Assembly: GCA_045046905.1 (NCBI GenBank)
Contig: JASFYU010000019.1
Span: 13,013 to 77,012 of the forward strand
Reading direction: 5' to 3'
Origin: JASFYU01 sp045046905
Lineage (GTDB): Bacteria; Bacteroidota; Bacteroidia; Flavobacteriales; Flavobacteriaceae
Length of the DNA stretch: 64,000 nucleotides
Shown: positions 1 to 7,666 of the stretch, in pieces
How positions within the stretch are numbered: position 1 is the stretch's first letter
Layout of the letters: every line of letters starts with the position of its first letter
Made by a program: the position numbers and the translations under genes
Notes under the pieces: generated by a model
The model's input: only the letters and a program-made list of their open reading frames with translations
The model's database searches: none
What the model was told of the DNA's origin: nothing

Positions 1-262
1 AATCAGCGTGACCAGGACAATCAACGTGCGCATAGTGACGGTTTGCAGTCGAATACTCTACGTGTGATGTATTAATTGTAATACCCCTTTCTTTTTCTTC
101 AGGAGCATTATCAATAGAATCGAAGCTTCTCACTTCAGAAAGTCCTGCGTTTGCCAAAACACTTGTAATAGCAGCAGTCAATGTAGTTTTACCGTGATCT
201 ACGTGTCCAATAGTACCAATATTTAAGTGCGGTTTGGAACGATCAAAAATTTCCTTTGCCAT
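1..262 (-). CDS. tuf: Elongation factor Tu, N-terminal part (runs off the window)
   Basis: Delivers aminoacyl-tRNA to the ribosome as a GTPase. Only about 87 N-terminal residues are in the window, beginning MAKEIFDRSKPHLN. The P-loop GHVDHGKTT is near residue 19, the switch I region RGITINTSHVEY near residue 59, and the segment ends at DCPGHAD, the G3 motif. It lies downstream of four tRNA genes on the same strand, so it is probably cotranscribed with them. The 3' part is beyond base 1. Identity is certain from these motifs. Confidence 0.97.
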   Translation of the reverse strand, partial: MAKEIFDRSKPHLNIGTIGHVDHGKTTLTAAITSVLANAGLSEVRSFDSIDNAPEEKERGITINTSHVEYSTANRHYAHVDCPGHAD

Positions 263-320
263 GTTTAATGAATTTTAATCTTTAAGTTTATATTAGTAAG
301 TTCAAATTATATTATAATTG

Positions 321-392
321 AGCCAATGACGAGATTCGAACTCGTGACCTCTTCCTTACCAAGGAAACGCTCTACCCCTGAGCTACACCGGC
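321..392 (-). tRNA. tRNA-Thr (anticodon GGT)
   Basis: The reverse strand folds as a full cloverleaf. The acceptor GCCGGTG pairs with CATTGGC (two G-U pairs). The D arm is GCTCAGGGGTAGAGC, the anticodon loop TTGGTAA, and the T loop TTCGAAT. CCA is not encoded. It is the fourth tRNA in the series and lies about 60 bases before tuf. Confidence 0.96.
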
Positions 393-449
393 CTAAAGTG
401 CTAAATCCTCAACCTTCAATAATAAAGGCAAAGGTATAGAATTCCTCCC

Positions 450-468
450 CTACCTACCGCAGGCAAGT
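450..468. repeat. Short palindromic repeat inside the tRNA cluster
   Basis: Read on the minus strand this is CTTGCCTGCGGTAGGTAGG, a degenerate copy of the GCCTGCC/GGCAGG palindrome seen at several other intergenic places in the window. It lies between tRNA-Gly and tRNA-Thr(GGT) and would be transcribed with them. Confidence 0.5.
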
Positions 469-498
469 TCGTTTGAAATGACCTATATGTCAAATTAG

Positions 499-571
499 AG
501 CGGGAGACCGGGTTCGAACCGGCGACATTCAGCTTGGAAGGCTGACGCTCTACCAACTGAGCTACTCCCGC
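499..571 (-). tRNA. tRNA-Gly (anticodon TCC)
   Basis: Reverse-strand cloverleaf. The acceptor GCGGGAG pairs perfectly with CTCCCGC. The D arm is GCTCAGTTGGTAGAGC, the anticodon stem TCAGC/GCTGA encloses loop CTTCCAA, and the T loop is TTCGAAC. CCA is not encoded. Third tRNA of the tuf-linked series. Confidence 0.96.
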
Positions 572-659
572 ATTTTCTTTTGGCGACTCCAAAAGTAATC
601 CAATATTTCAAAACGCAATCTACACTGATTCCTGCTTAAGCCGAAAATTCAGCTATTTG

Positions 660-741
<82 letters not shown>

Positions 742-777
742 TCAAACTTTATTATGTAAGAACTTTCTCCTTTTTTG

Positions 778-851
778 AGCCGATGGAGGGACTCGAACCC
801 ACGACCTGCTGATTACAAATCAGCTGCTCTAGCCAGCTGAGCTACATCGGC
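778..851 (-). tRNA. tRNA-Thr (anticodon TGT)
   Basis: Reverse-strand cloverleaf. The acceptor GCCGATG pairs with CATCGGC, the anticodon stem GCTGA/TCAGC encloses loop TTTGTAA, and the T loop is TTCGAGT. CCA is not encoded. It is first in the series and the closest to the promoter at 901-931. Confidence 0.96.
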
Positions 852-872
852 CTTTCAACGCTTTTTAAGCAT

Positions 873-899
873 AAAAAAGTCCGCTATTTCTAACGGACT
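873..899 (-). terminator. Rho-independent terminator downstream of hpf
   Basis: On the minus strand AGTCCGTTA and TAGCGGACT form a 9-bp stem (one G-U) closed by a GAAA tetraloop, followed by TTTTTT. It lies about 50 bases after the hpf stop codon. Its first stem bases coincide with the expected start point of the tRNA-tuf promoter. Confidence 0.85.
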
Positions 900-900
900 G

Positions 901-931
901 CAAATGTATATATTTATTTGTTTAATCAAAA
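901..931 (-). promoter_or_regulatory. Promoter of the tRNA-tuf transcription unit
   Basis: On the minus strand TTTTG (931-927) is followed after 18 bases by TACATTTG (908-901), a perfect match to the Bacteroidota -33/-7 consensus TTTG...TAnnTTTG. It precedes tRNA-Thr(TGT) by about 50 bases and is A+T rich around the boxes. Confidence 0.8.
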
Positions 932-951
932 CAAATAATAGAAAATTTTAA

Positions 952-1254
952 TCATACTTGAATTCGCATTTTTTCCTTTCGTTTTATCAGCCTTCTTTCC
1001 AGCGAACTACAAGCAGAATCAATAGCTTCCTCAAAAGACCTACATTGTTTTTTAACAATAAACCTATCTTTAGGAATACTCAGTTTTATTTCAACAATCT
1101 TATTTTCCTTTGAGCTTGTATTTTCGACCTTTAAATATACATCTGAACTTATGACCTTGTCATAAAAAGTTTCAAGTTTGTTCAATCGATTTTTGACGAA
1201 CTCAATAAGTTTTTCATTTGCGTTGAAATTAACTGATTGTGCATTTATTTTCAT
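952..1254 (-). CDS. hpf: Ribosome hibernation promoting factor, short form
   Basis: A 100-residue HPF/RaiA-family protein that binds the 30S decoding region in non-growing cells and helps form inactive ribosomes. The N-terminus MKINAQSVNFNANEKLIEFV and the region FEEAIDSACSSLERRLIKRKEK, a basic helix, fit the beta-alpha-beta fold of the family. It is a short HPF without the C-terminal dimerisation domain of long HPF. It lies 35 bases after xerC and before the tRNA-tuf unit, from which a terminator separates it. Placement beside other translation genes supports the call. Confidence 0.93.
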   Translation of the reverse strand: MKINAQSVNFNANEKLIEFVKNRLNKLETFYDKVISSDVYLKVENTSSKENKIVEIKLSIPKDRFIVKKQCRSFEEAIDSACSSLERRLIKRKEKMRIQV

Positions 1255-1289
1255 AAGCTGGAGTTTTAAATGATTACACGATTAAAGCT

Positions 1290-2180
1290 CTATTTTTTGC
1301 TCCTTGGATGGGCAGATGTGTGTACTTTTTTGAGTTCGGCAATACTGTTATGTGTATAAATTTGCGTCGACGCCAAACTTGAATGACCTAACAGCTCCTT
1401 TACCGAGTTTAAATCCGCCCCCTCATTAAGCAAATGTGTAGCAAAGGTGTGCCTCAAAATATGCGGACTTTTTTTCACTTTAGAAGACACCTTACTAAAA
1501 TACCCATTTATAACTCTATAAACAAGAGTTTCGTATATTTTGTGACCCGATTTTGACAAAAAAACATAGGTTTCATCAATTGTGCAATCCAATGATTTTC
1601 TCATCGTAAAATAATGCAAAAACAAGTCTCTTATAGATGGCAACAACGGTATAATCCTTTCTTTATTTCTCTTGCCTAGAACTTTAAGGGTGCCACCTTG
1701 AAGGCTTACATCCTTGATTTTTAAATTAATCAGTTCCGCTCTACGTATACCTGTGCCATAAAAGAGTTCAATAATTAGTTTGTCTCGTGTACCCTCGAAC
1801 CCTTTTTCGAAATGCATCTGCGACAACACTCTTTTCATTTCCTCTACCGAAAAGGGAACTTCAATTTTTTTTGACACCTTGAGTGCCTTGTGCTTAGCCA
1901 ATGGACTTATTTCAATTGCTCCTATTCGCTGCAAGAATTTATAATACGCTTTTAAAGAAGCTACCTTGCGATTTACTGAACGGTTTGAGATGTTTGAATC
2001 AACCAAACTAACTATCCAACTTCGTATCAGGCCGTAATCGACAGTATCAATAGCAACAAGATCGTATTCGCTTGCACAAAAAGAACTGAAAGTTTCAATA
2101 TCTTTTTCATAGGCAATCACCGTATGCCTGGAATAGTTTTTCTCCAAAGACAAATACGATATAAATTCTTTAAGGGCCAT
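1290..2180 (-). CDS. xerC: Tyrosine recombinase XerC/XerD type
   Basis: Site-specific recombinase that resolves chromosome dimers at dif. The 296 residues fit the family length. The N-terminal SAM-like DNA-binding domain covers about residues 1-85. The catalytic domain shows GTGIRRAEL near residue 145 (first Arg), a Lys in the LGKRNKERIIPL hairpin, HILRHTFATHLL near residue 240 (His and Arg), LGHSS near 264, and the nucleophile Tyr in IYTHNS near 275. It has no phage or integron neighbours and sits between rpsU and hpf, so it is a housekeeping Xer protein and not a mobile integrase. XerC and XerD cannot be told apart from this sequence alone. Confidence 0.93.
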   Translation of the reverse strand: MALKEFISYLSLEKNYSRHTVIAYEKDIETFSSFCASEYDLVAIDTVDYGLIRSWIVSLVDSNISNRSVNRKVASLKAYYKFLQRIGAIEISPLAKHKALKVSKKIEVPFSVEEMKRVLSQMHFEKGFEGTRDKLIIELFYGTGIRRAELINLKIKDVSLQGGTLKVLGKRNKERIIPLLPSIRDLFLHYFTMRKSLDCTIDETYVFLSKSGHKIYETLVYRVINGYFSKVSSKVKKSPHILRHTFATHLLNEGADLNSVKELLGHSSLASTQIYTHNSIAELKKVHTSAHPRSKK

Positions 2181-2221
2181 AGCTCAAAATTACAAAAGTT
2201 ATTCAGTGTAACGTATAAACC

Positions 2222-2250
2222 AAAAAAAATCCCATCTTTCGATAGGATTT
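2222..2250 (-). terminator. Rho-independent terminator after rpsU
   Basis: On the minus strand AAATCCTATC and GATGGGATTT form a 10-bp stem (one G-U) around a GAAA tetraloop, followed by eight T. It lies 30 bases beyond the rpsU stop codon, so rpsU is a separate short transcript and is largely insulated from xerC. Confidence 0.9.
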
Positions 2251-2280
2251 TAAATATTATAAACTTAAGGCTAGAAGACT

Positions 2281-2475
2281 TTAAATCTCTTCTTTATCTC
2301 TTAAACCTTGAATATATTCTGCTTTTTGTATCTGCGCTCTTCGCGCTACAGAAGGTTTTGTGAACTGTTGACGCTTGCGCAACTGTCGCATTGTACCTGT
2401 TTTATCGAACTTTCGCTTGAAGCGTTTTAAAGCTCTATCGATGTTTTCTCCTTCTTTAATTGGTATTATCAGCAT
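2281..2475 (-). CDS. rpsU: Small ribosomal subunit protein bS21
   Basis: A 64-residue, very basic protein of the 30S platform near the 3' end of 16S rRNA. The start MLIIPIKEGENIDRALKRFKRK is diagnostic. In Bacteroidota bS21 takes part, with bS6 and bS18, in sequestering the anti-Shine-Dalgarno sequence. The gene has its own Bacteroidota-type promoter (2511-2518), an exceptional Shine-Dalgarno (2484-2490) and its own terminator (2222-2250). It is therefore monocistronic and looks equipped for translational autoregulation. Confidence 0.97.
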   Translation of the reverse strand: MLIIPIKEGENIDRALKRFKRKFDKTGTMRQLRKRQQFTKPSVARRAQIQKAEYIQGLRDKEEI

Positions 2476-2483
2476 GGGCTACA

Positions 2484-2490
2484 ACCTCCT
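2484..2490 (-). promoter_or_regulatory. Strong Shine-Dalgarno sequence of rpsU
   Basis: On the minus strand AGGAGGT lies 9 bases before the rpsU ATG, complementary to the 16S anti-SD over seven bases. Other start regions in this window show no comparable purine tract. In Flavobacterium johnsoniae a strong SD on rpsU is known to serve autoregulation by bS21; the same role here is inferred. Confidence 0.85.
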
Positions 2491-2510
2491 CTCTTTAGTG
2501 ATTAGGGGTA

Positions 2511-2518
2511 CAAATATA
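2511..2518 (-). promoter_or_regulatory. -7 element of the rpsU promoter
   Basis: On the minus strand TATATTTG matches TAnnTTTG exactly. A TTG lies 23 bases upstream, slightly further than ideal. The predicted start point gives a 5' leader of about 30 bases that contains the Shine-Dalgarno. Confidence 0.6.
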
Positions 2519-2544
2519 AACGTATTAAACGAATATGCTAGCAA

Positions 2545-3708
2545 TTATTTTAAAATATTTTTTGCGATGACAACTTTCTGAATTTCAGTGGTACCCTCGC
2601 CTATGGTACAGAGTTTTGCGTCTCTATAAAATTTTTCGACAGGAAAGTCTTTGGTATAGCCATAACCCCCATGGATCTGCACGGCCTCGTTTGCTACTTT
2701 CACACAGACCTCTGACGCATACATTTTCGCCATAGCACTTAATTTTGTCATTGGACGGCCTTCATTTTTTAAAAAGGCTGCTTTGTGCAATAGCAATTCA
2801 GATGCTTCGATCTCGGTAGCCATATCGGCAAGTTTAAAAGAAATGCCTTGAAATTGGCTAATGGGCTTACCAAACTGCACCCGCTCTTTCGAGTATTTAA
2901 GTGCCGCTTCATAAGCACCCTTTGCTATACCCAATGACAAGGCCCCAATCGAGATTCTGCCGCCATCCAAAACTTTCATCGATTGAATAAAACCATCACC
3001 AACAGCACCTAGCCTATTGAAATCTGGAATTTTGCAGTTATTAAATATTAATTCTGCCGTTTCGCTTGCTCGCATTCCTAGCTTATTCTCTTTTTTTCCA
3101 CTGCTAAAACCAGGGGTTCCCTTCTCGACCACAAAGGCCGTCATTCCGCGACTATCGCCTTTTTCACCGGTTCTAACTATTACGACCAAAATATCGCCAC
3201 TTATACCGTGGGTAATAAAGTTCTTGGCCCCATTAAGAATCCAAGTATCTCCATCTTTAATAGCGGTGGTGCTCATTCCGCCCGCATCGGAACCTGTATT
3301 GTGTTCGGTAAGGCCCCAGGCACCCAAGTATTCTGCCGTTGCCAATTTGGGAATCCATTTTTGTTTTTGCTCTTCATTGCCAAAAGAAAGAATATGATTG
3401 GTGCAGAGCGAATTATGGGCTGCAAGAGAAAGCCCTATTGATGGGTCTACTTTTGAAATTTCTTCTATGATTGCGATATATTCATGATACCCCAATCCTG
3501 AACCACCATAAACCTCGGGCACCAGTACACCCATAAAACCCATTTTACCCGCTTTCTTAAAAACTTCGATAGGAAATGTCTGAGACTCATCCCACTCCAT
3601 AATATATGGTCTTATATATTGCTCCGCAAACACCTTGGCAGAGGCTGCGACCATCTGTTGTGTTTCAGAATAATCAAAACAAATATTCGACTTAGTATTG
3701 GTACTCAT
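2545..3708 (-). CDS. Acyl-CoA dehydrogenase (short/medium-chain type)
   Basis: FAD enzyme that introduces the trans-2 double bond into acyl-CoA in fatty-acid or branched-chain amino-acid degradation. The 387 residues match the family. Visible blocks are the N-terminal helical domain, the flavin-binding segment GAWGLTEHNTGSDAGGM near residue 132, and the C-terminal motifs QFQGISFKLADMA, VQIHGGYGYTKDFPVEKFYRDAK and IGEGTTEIQ, which include the FAD and catalytic-Glu region. It follows the helix-hairpin-helix gene by 11 bases and may be read with it. The exact acyl chain preference cannot be told. Confidence 0.93.
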   Translation of the reverse strand: MSTNTKSNICFDYSETQQMVAASAKVFAEQYIRPYIMEWDESQTFPIEVFKKAGKMGFMGVLVPEVYGGSGLGYHEYIAIIEEISKVDPSIGLSLAAHNSLCTNHILSFGNEEQKQKWIPKLATAEYLGAWGLTEHNTGSDAGGMSTTAIKDGDTWILNGAKNFITHGISGDILVVIVRTGEKGDSRGMTAFVVEKGTPGFSSGKKENKLGMRASETAELIFNNCKIPDFNRLGAVGDGFIQSMKVLDGGRISIGALSLGIAKGAYEAALKYSKERVQFGKPISQFQGISFKLADMATEIEASELLLHKAAFLKNEGRPMTKLSAMAKMYASEVCVKVANEAVQIHGGYGYTKDFPVEKFYRDAKLCTIGEGTTEIQKVVIAKNILK

Positions 3709-3719
3709 TTACAGCAAAT

Positions 3720-4601
3720 TTAGAGCTGCAAATATAACGCAATTCTCTCTATTTTATCTGCTGGAAAATCCTGAATAGTTGTCAATTCGTCAAATGAAAC
3801 AATAGTTCCGTTGATATTCCTGTAATCTACTATGCGTTCAGCGATATATTTTTGAATATATACTAATTTTGCTATCTCCGCCGCCGATGCCAGGTTGATG
3901 TTTATTTTATCAATTTCAGGTCTTTTCAGCACCTTGAATTTCTTTAATGCTCGTTCGGCTACTTCTCGATCCAGACCGTAGACATCATATAATTGTTCAT
4001 CGACCAAGAAGCCCCCCAAGCGGTCTCTGAATTTTATGATACGCGCTGATAGTTTTTCACCGATACCCCTGACTTGTTTCAATTCATTGGCCGTGGTAGC
4101 ATTTAAATCAGTCTTATCTACATTACTCGTTACCCTTCGGCTACGCTCAGGGTCATTGCCGATTAGGGGGCGCTTACTGCTTTCCTGGGTCCAATCAGGA
4201 AACTTGAAATAGGGCGATATCACGGCTAATAAAGAATCAGAGACCTGAGTTACTTTTTGAAACTCTTCTGCGGTATTTGCGAATTTATTCTGTTTTCGAA
4301 ACAGGTGTAGTCGATCTATCTCTTCATGGGACATACCCAAGGTATAGCCTTTATAATCGGTAATAAAATTGGGATTGAAAGGATATATCGTGACCGAGTC
4401 TTTTTGCAAGGCTTTTTCCTTTAAAGCATCAACCTTTGCCTGAGTTTCGATATCAACCAAAATCATATCCTCTTCAGCGTCAAAAGGAAGAACTCGAAAT
4501 ACGAAATACAAGACTTGAAGTAGTACTATAATTAGGAGTAAAAAGAAAACCCCACTTCGTTCTTGTTTATTGAACTTGAAGTGGGGTTTAATATTTTTCA
4601 A
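3720..4601 (-). CDS. Membrane-anchored helix-hairpin-helix (ComEA-like) protein
   Basis: A 293-residue protein with a short basic N-terminus, one membrane segment at about residues 17-38, and three helix-hairpin-helix units of the ComEA kind, near residues 78-125, 165-200 (DLNATTANELKQVRGIGEKL) and 235-290 (ININLASAAEIAKL). The repeats suggest binding of double-stranded DNA at the membrane, as in DNA uptake, but the function in Flavobacteriia is not established. Near residues 150-157 it contains DPERSRRV, encoded by an in-frame palindrome (4132-4153) in a linker between HhH units. It starts 2 bases after the symporter stop codon, so the two are likely cotranscribed. Confidence 0.85.
   Translation of the reverse strand: MKNIKPHFKFNKQERSGVFFLLLIIVLLQVLYFVFRVLPFDAEEDMILVDIETQAKVDALKEKALQKDSVTIYPFNPNFITDYKGYTLGMSHEEIDRLHLFRKQNKFANTAEEFQKVTQVSDSLLAVISPYFKFPDWTQESSKRPLIGNDPERSRRVTSNVDKTDLNATTANELKQVRGIGEKLSARIIKFRDRLGGFLVDEQLYDVYGLDREVAERALKKFKVLKRPEIDKININLASAAEIAKLVYIQKYIAERIVDYRNINGTIVSFDELTTIQDFPADKIERIALYLQL
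4132..4153. repeat. In-frame intragenic palindromic repeat (PERSRR element)
   Basis: The top strand CCCTTCGGCTACGCTCAGGG is read on the coding strand as CCCTGAGCGTAGCCGAAGGG, a near-palindrome with CCCT/AGGG ends. Repeats of this type are common between genes in Flavobacteriia. Here it is read through without a stop and encodes DPERSRRV. Confidence 0.75.
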
Positions 4602-4603
4602 TT

Positions 4604-6193
4604 TTAGCTTTCTTTTACAACTTTTATCGCATCAAGGTATATACCCAACTGTTTTTTAACTACAGGAAACAAGAAGAATAACCCTACCATATTCGGAAAT
4701 ACCATTGCGAAAATCATAGCGTCAGAGAAATCCCAAATAGATTTCATACTTGCAGCTGCACCAATTACAACAAATATTAGGAATAACACCTTATAGGTTA
4801 AATCAGCAACTTTACCTCTACCGAATAAAAATTTCCAAGACTGCAATCCGTAGTACGACCAAGAAATCATTGTAGACACAGCAAACAAGACTACGGCTAT
4901 GGTCAAGAATATATCAGAATAAGGAATGTATTCTGCAAAAGCTTTAGATGTAATTCCTGCTCCCTCGTACGAAACACCATCGATCAATACTGACCCTTCA
5001 CCTCCATATTCGAACGCACCGCCAAAATTAAAAATAATGATTACCAATGCTGTCATTGTACAGATTACAACGGTATCGATAAAAGGCTCTAATAAGGCCA
5101 CTAGACCTTCAGAGGCTGAATATTTTGTTTTTACTGCAGAGTGCGCAATAGATGCAGAACCTGCTCCTGCTTCATTCGAGAACGCTGCTCTTTTAAACCC
5201 GACTAACAAAACCCCTATTAAACTTCCGACACCAATTGCTGTTGGGTTAAACGCTTCTCTCATAATTAACGCTACTGCATCATCAATCAAAGAAAAGTTA
5301 CTTAATATAATGTACAGACACGCAATTAAGTACATAACAGCCATAAAGGGAACAACTTTTTCAGTAACGGAGGCTATTCTTTTAATTCCTCCAATAATAA
5401 TTATTCCTACCAGAATTGCTAAAACCAATCCAATCCACGCACCTGCACTTGCACTTTCAAGTCCCATTAGGTCTTTTAATACAATGGTTGCCTGATTAGA
5501 TTGTGCTGCATTACCGCCTCCGAATGAACCTCCGATACAGAAAATCGCAAATATCACTGCCGTAATCTTACCAAAAGTAACAAATCCTCTTTCTTTTAAT
5601 CCTTTACTTATATAGTACATTGGGCCACCATAAATAGTACCATCTTCACCAACATCTCTATATTGAACCCCTAAAGTACATTCCACAAATTTTGTTGACA
5701 TCCCCAACAATCCGCAGATAATCATCCAAAAAGTTGCTCCAGGGCCACCCAAGGCAATTGCCAAGGCTACTCCTGCTATATTCCCGTTTCCTACCGTACC
5801 GGAAACCGCCGTTGCCAATGCCTGAAAGTGTGTTACTTCACCATCTTTACTTTCATCTTCAATAGTACCTTTTATATCGCCATCTATCGCTAACTCTGGG
5901 TCACCAACCGTATGATGATCAACACTGTCATACTTACCCCTCACTATATTAATCGCTGTTTTAAAATATCTGAAATTCGGAAAACCAAAGTAAATTGTAA
6001 AAAACAATGCACTCATCACCAATACTATCAAAACAAACGGAATCTCAAATACTTCAAAGAAAATAACCGCAGAAAAGAAATCTGATATTGGCTTAAAACC
6101 CTGATCAATCCTTTCATCTAAACCTATTTCTTGTGCAAAGGTCAAAAAGGGAAAAAAAACGGTTATACATGCAAGAAGACGTCTGTGCTTCAT
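4604..6193 (-). CDS. Sodium:alanine/glycine symporter, AGCS family
   Basis: Na+-coupled importer of alanine or glycine in the inner membrane. About 529 residues with 10-11 hydrophobic segments. The family signature is visible as AVSGTVGNGNIAGVALAIALGGPGATFWM and KAAFSNEAGAGSASIAHSAVK-like sequence (here FKRAAFSNEAGAGSA). The start was chosen at MKHRRLLACITVFF, which gives an N-terminal signal-like segment ending TFAQE; a further in-frame start 66 bases upstream would add unconserved residues. The longer N-terminal extension before the first core helix is usual in Bacteroidota members. Substrate specificity is not readable. Confidence 0.92.
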   Translation of the reverse strand: MKHRRLLACITVFFPFLTFAQEIGLDERIDQGFKPISDFFSAVIFFEVFEIPFVLIVLVMSALFFTIYFGFPNFRYFKTAINIVRGKYDSVDHHTVGDPELAIDGDIKGTIEDESKDGEVTHFQALATAVSGTVGNGNIAGVALAIALGGPGATFWMIICGLLGMSTKFVECTLGVQYRDVGEDGTIYGGPMYYISKGLKERGFVTFGKITAVIFAIFCIGGSFGGGNAAQSNQATIVLKDLMGLESASAGAWIGLVLAILVGIIIIGGIKRIASVTEKVVPFMAVMYLIACLYIILSNFSLIDDAVALIMREAFNPTAIGVGSLIGVLLVGFKRAAFSNEAGAGSASIAHSAVKTKYSASEGLVALLEPFIDTVVICTMTALVIIIFNFGGAFEYGGEGSVLIDGVSYEGAGITSKAFAEYIPYSDIFLTIAVVLFAVSTMISWSYYGLQSWKFLFGRGKVADLTYKVLFLIFVVIGAAASMKSIWDFSDAMIFAMVFPNMVGLFFLFPVVKKQLGIYLDAIKVVKES

Positions 6194-6510
6194 AAGTTGT
6201 GTTTTAGTATTTATGTTGGTGTAGTTCGACAATATCGAAAAAATAAGCAATACAATCAAATAATACTACCGAAATAACTAGATTCTACAAACAGAATATT
6301 CAAAAAGAATGCTCAATACTGCAGTTCAGGACGATGTTCAATGTTCATCACTATCAAATACATTTTGGTCTTAAAATATCGGATTAAAAACCAAAATTCA
6401 ATGTTTCGCCTTTATAAAAACACTTTGTAGGCCTCAAATTCTTCGACTGTGCTTAGAATGATTGGAAGCCTTTATTACGAACTCAGCTTATAAAACTCCT
6501 TCATTTTGAA

Positions 6511-6572
6511 AAATCAACAAGCTCGACCCAAGGGTAGTAGGTATGCCTCCGAAAAAACATTTTTTATTTCGA
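6511..6572. repeat. 62-bp dispersed repeat, copy 1
   Basis: Begins AAATCAACAAGCTCGACCCA and ends TTTATTTCGA. It matches copy 2 at 44382-44443 in 55 of 62 positions without gaps. In both places a GGCAG palindrome follows within about 60 bases, so this may be one composite element. Confidence 0.8.
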
Positions 6573-6614
6573 TAACTATCAGACCGAGGCAATCTCGAGT
6601 ACTCGAGAGGGGAA

Positions 6615-6634
6615 CCTGCCTAACGGCAAGGCAG
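6615..6634. repeat. GCC-rich palindromic repeat
   Basis: CCTGCCTAACGGCAAGGCAG, a degenerate member of the CTGCC/GGCAG palindrome family also found at 10208, 13192, 27979 and 44461. It lies 24 bases beyond the 3' end of the potassium-channel gene. Confidence 0.7.
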
Positions 6635-6657
6635 CTTATTAAAGCTTCGATAAGAGA

Positions 6658-7665
6658 TTAATCGATATTGAACATCTTGTTCAATTTATGTATCTGTTCG
6701 GGTCTTCCCAATACGATTACCTTACTCCTCGGTTTTAATTGCAAGTCGGCTTCAGGGTTGATGATATAGGTGCCGTCAGGTTCAATATACCCTATAATGG
6801 TGCAGCCCGTTTTTCTTCTTAGATCCAAGTCTCGTAATGAGTTGCAATTTATCTGACCTCTAAAATCTTCTATGGCCACTTCCTCTAAATTGGTAGTATG
6901 TTCGCCTTCGGTCGAAAGCTTATCCATAAAGGTGGTTAAATCTGGCATGACCACTAGAGAGGCCATATGGTCACCCCCTATCTTATCGGGCATGATTACC
7001 TTATTGGCACCGGCCAGTTTTAATTTTTTCTGTGAGTTTGCCAATGAAGCCCTACTTATGATAAAAAGATCTTTGTTCATTTGTCTTGCCGACAATACGA
7101 CAAATAAATTGGCAGCATCATCGGGCAGGGCTGCAATAAGAAATTGGGCACGTTCTAGCCCGGCTTGCAACAACACATCATCATCATTGGCATCGCCTTC
7201 TACAAAAAGAATCTCCTCATCATGTTTCTCTATAATTTCCTTTTCTCTCTCAATGACCACAAACGGCCTCTTATAGGCTTTTAAACGCTCGGCCGCCTGC
7301 ATGCCATTACGACCGAAGCCACATATAATAACATGGTTTTTATGGCTGTCAATTTTGTTCTTCACTTTTTTCTTCTTTAGGAGTTGTAAGGAGTTTCTAC
7401 TTAGTACATATTCTGTAATGACCGAAATGGCAAAGGCAAATATAAAAACACTGGTTACAATTAAAATTACGGTAAAAACCTTGGCCTGAGCATCCATAGG
7501 CCCCACTTCAGAAAAACCCACAGTGGTCACCGTAATTATAGTCATATAAATTGCGTTCATCCAACTATAGTCGGCTATATATCGATACCCAAAAATGCCA
7601 AACAGCAATACGGCTAACATCAGAGCGATAGCCAAATACATTCTAGATCTGAAAAATTTTATCAT
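6658..7665 (-). CDS. Two-TM potassium channel with RCK (TrkA-N/TrkA-C) domain
   Basis: About 335 residues. Two membrane helices at the N-terminus flank a pore loop with filter ITVTTVGFSEVGP; the usual TVGYG is TVGFS here. After a basic linker comes a Rossmann RCK domain (HVIICGFGRNGMQAAERL, GXGXXG) with the acidic EGDANDDDVLLQAGL segment, then a TrkA-C-like domain ending in VIVLGRPEQIHKLNKMF. It is predicted to conduct K+ and to be gated by a nucleotide or Ca2+ ligand. The start MIKFFRSRMYL was chosen because it lies 1 base after the pspC stop; longer frames overlap pspC and lack conservation. Confidence 0.88.
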   Translation of the reverse strand: MIKFFRSRMYLAIALMLAVLLFGIFGYRYIADYSWMNAIYMTIITVTTVGFSEVGPMDAQAKVFTVILIVTSVFIFAFAISVITEYVLSRNSLQLLKKKKVKNKIDSHKNHVIICGFGRNGMQAAERLKAYKRPFVVIEREKEIIEKHDEEILFVEGDANDDDVLLQAGLERAQFLIAALPDDAANLFVVLSARQMNKDLFIISRASLANSQKKLKLAGANKVIMPDKIGGDHMASLVVMPDLTTFMDKLSTEGEHTTNLEEVAIEDFRGQINCNSLRDLDLRRKTGCTIIGYIEPDGTYIINPEADLQLKPRSKVIVLGRPEQIHKLNKMFNID

Positions 7666-7666
7666 G

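Larger units (their letters stand above)
6194..6657. other. 464-bp intergenic region with a composite repeat
   Basis: No gene is supported here. The first 80 bases should hold the symporter promoter, but no clear TAnnTTTG was identified. Bases 6511-6572 match 44382-44443 at 55 of 62 positions, and 6615-6634 carries a CTGCC...GGCAG palindrome, so the right half is built from dispersed repeats. A self-complementary CTCGAGTACTCGAG lies at about 6593-6606. Confidence 0.7.

Noticed and set aside
1290..2180. Phage or integron integrase
   Set aside because: Housekeeping neighbours, no att-like repeats, no cargo; standard Xer length.
3720..4601. HhH gene as a pseudogene because of the PERSRR insert
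   Set aside because: The frame is intact, all three HhH units are complete and the insert is in a linker.
4926..5495. Long plus-strand open frame opposite the symporter
   Set aside because: It is antisense to a well-conserved AGCS gene and has no domain or promoter; a codon-use shadow.
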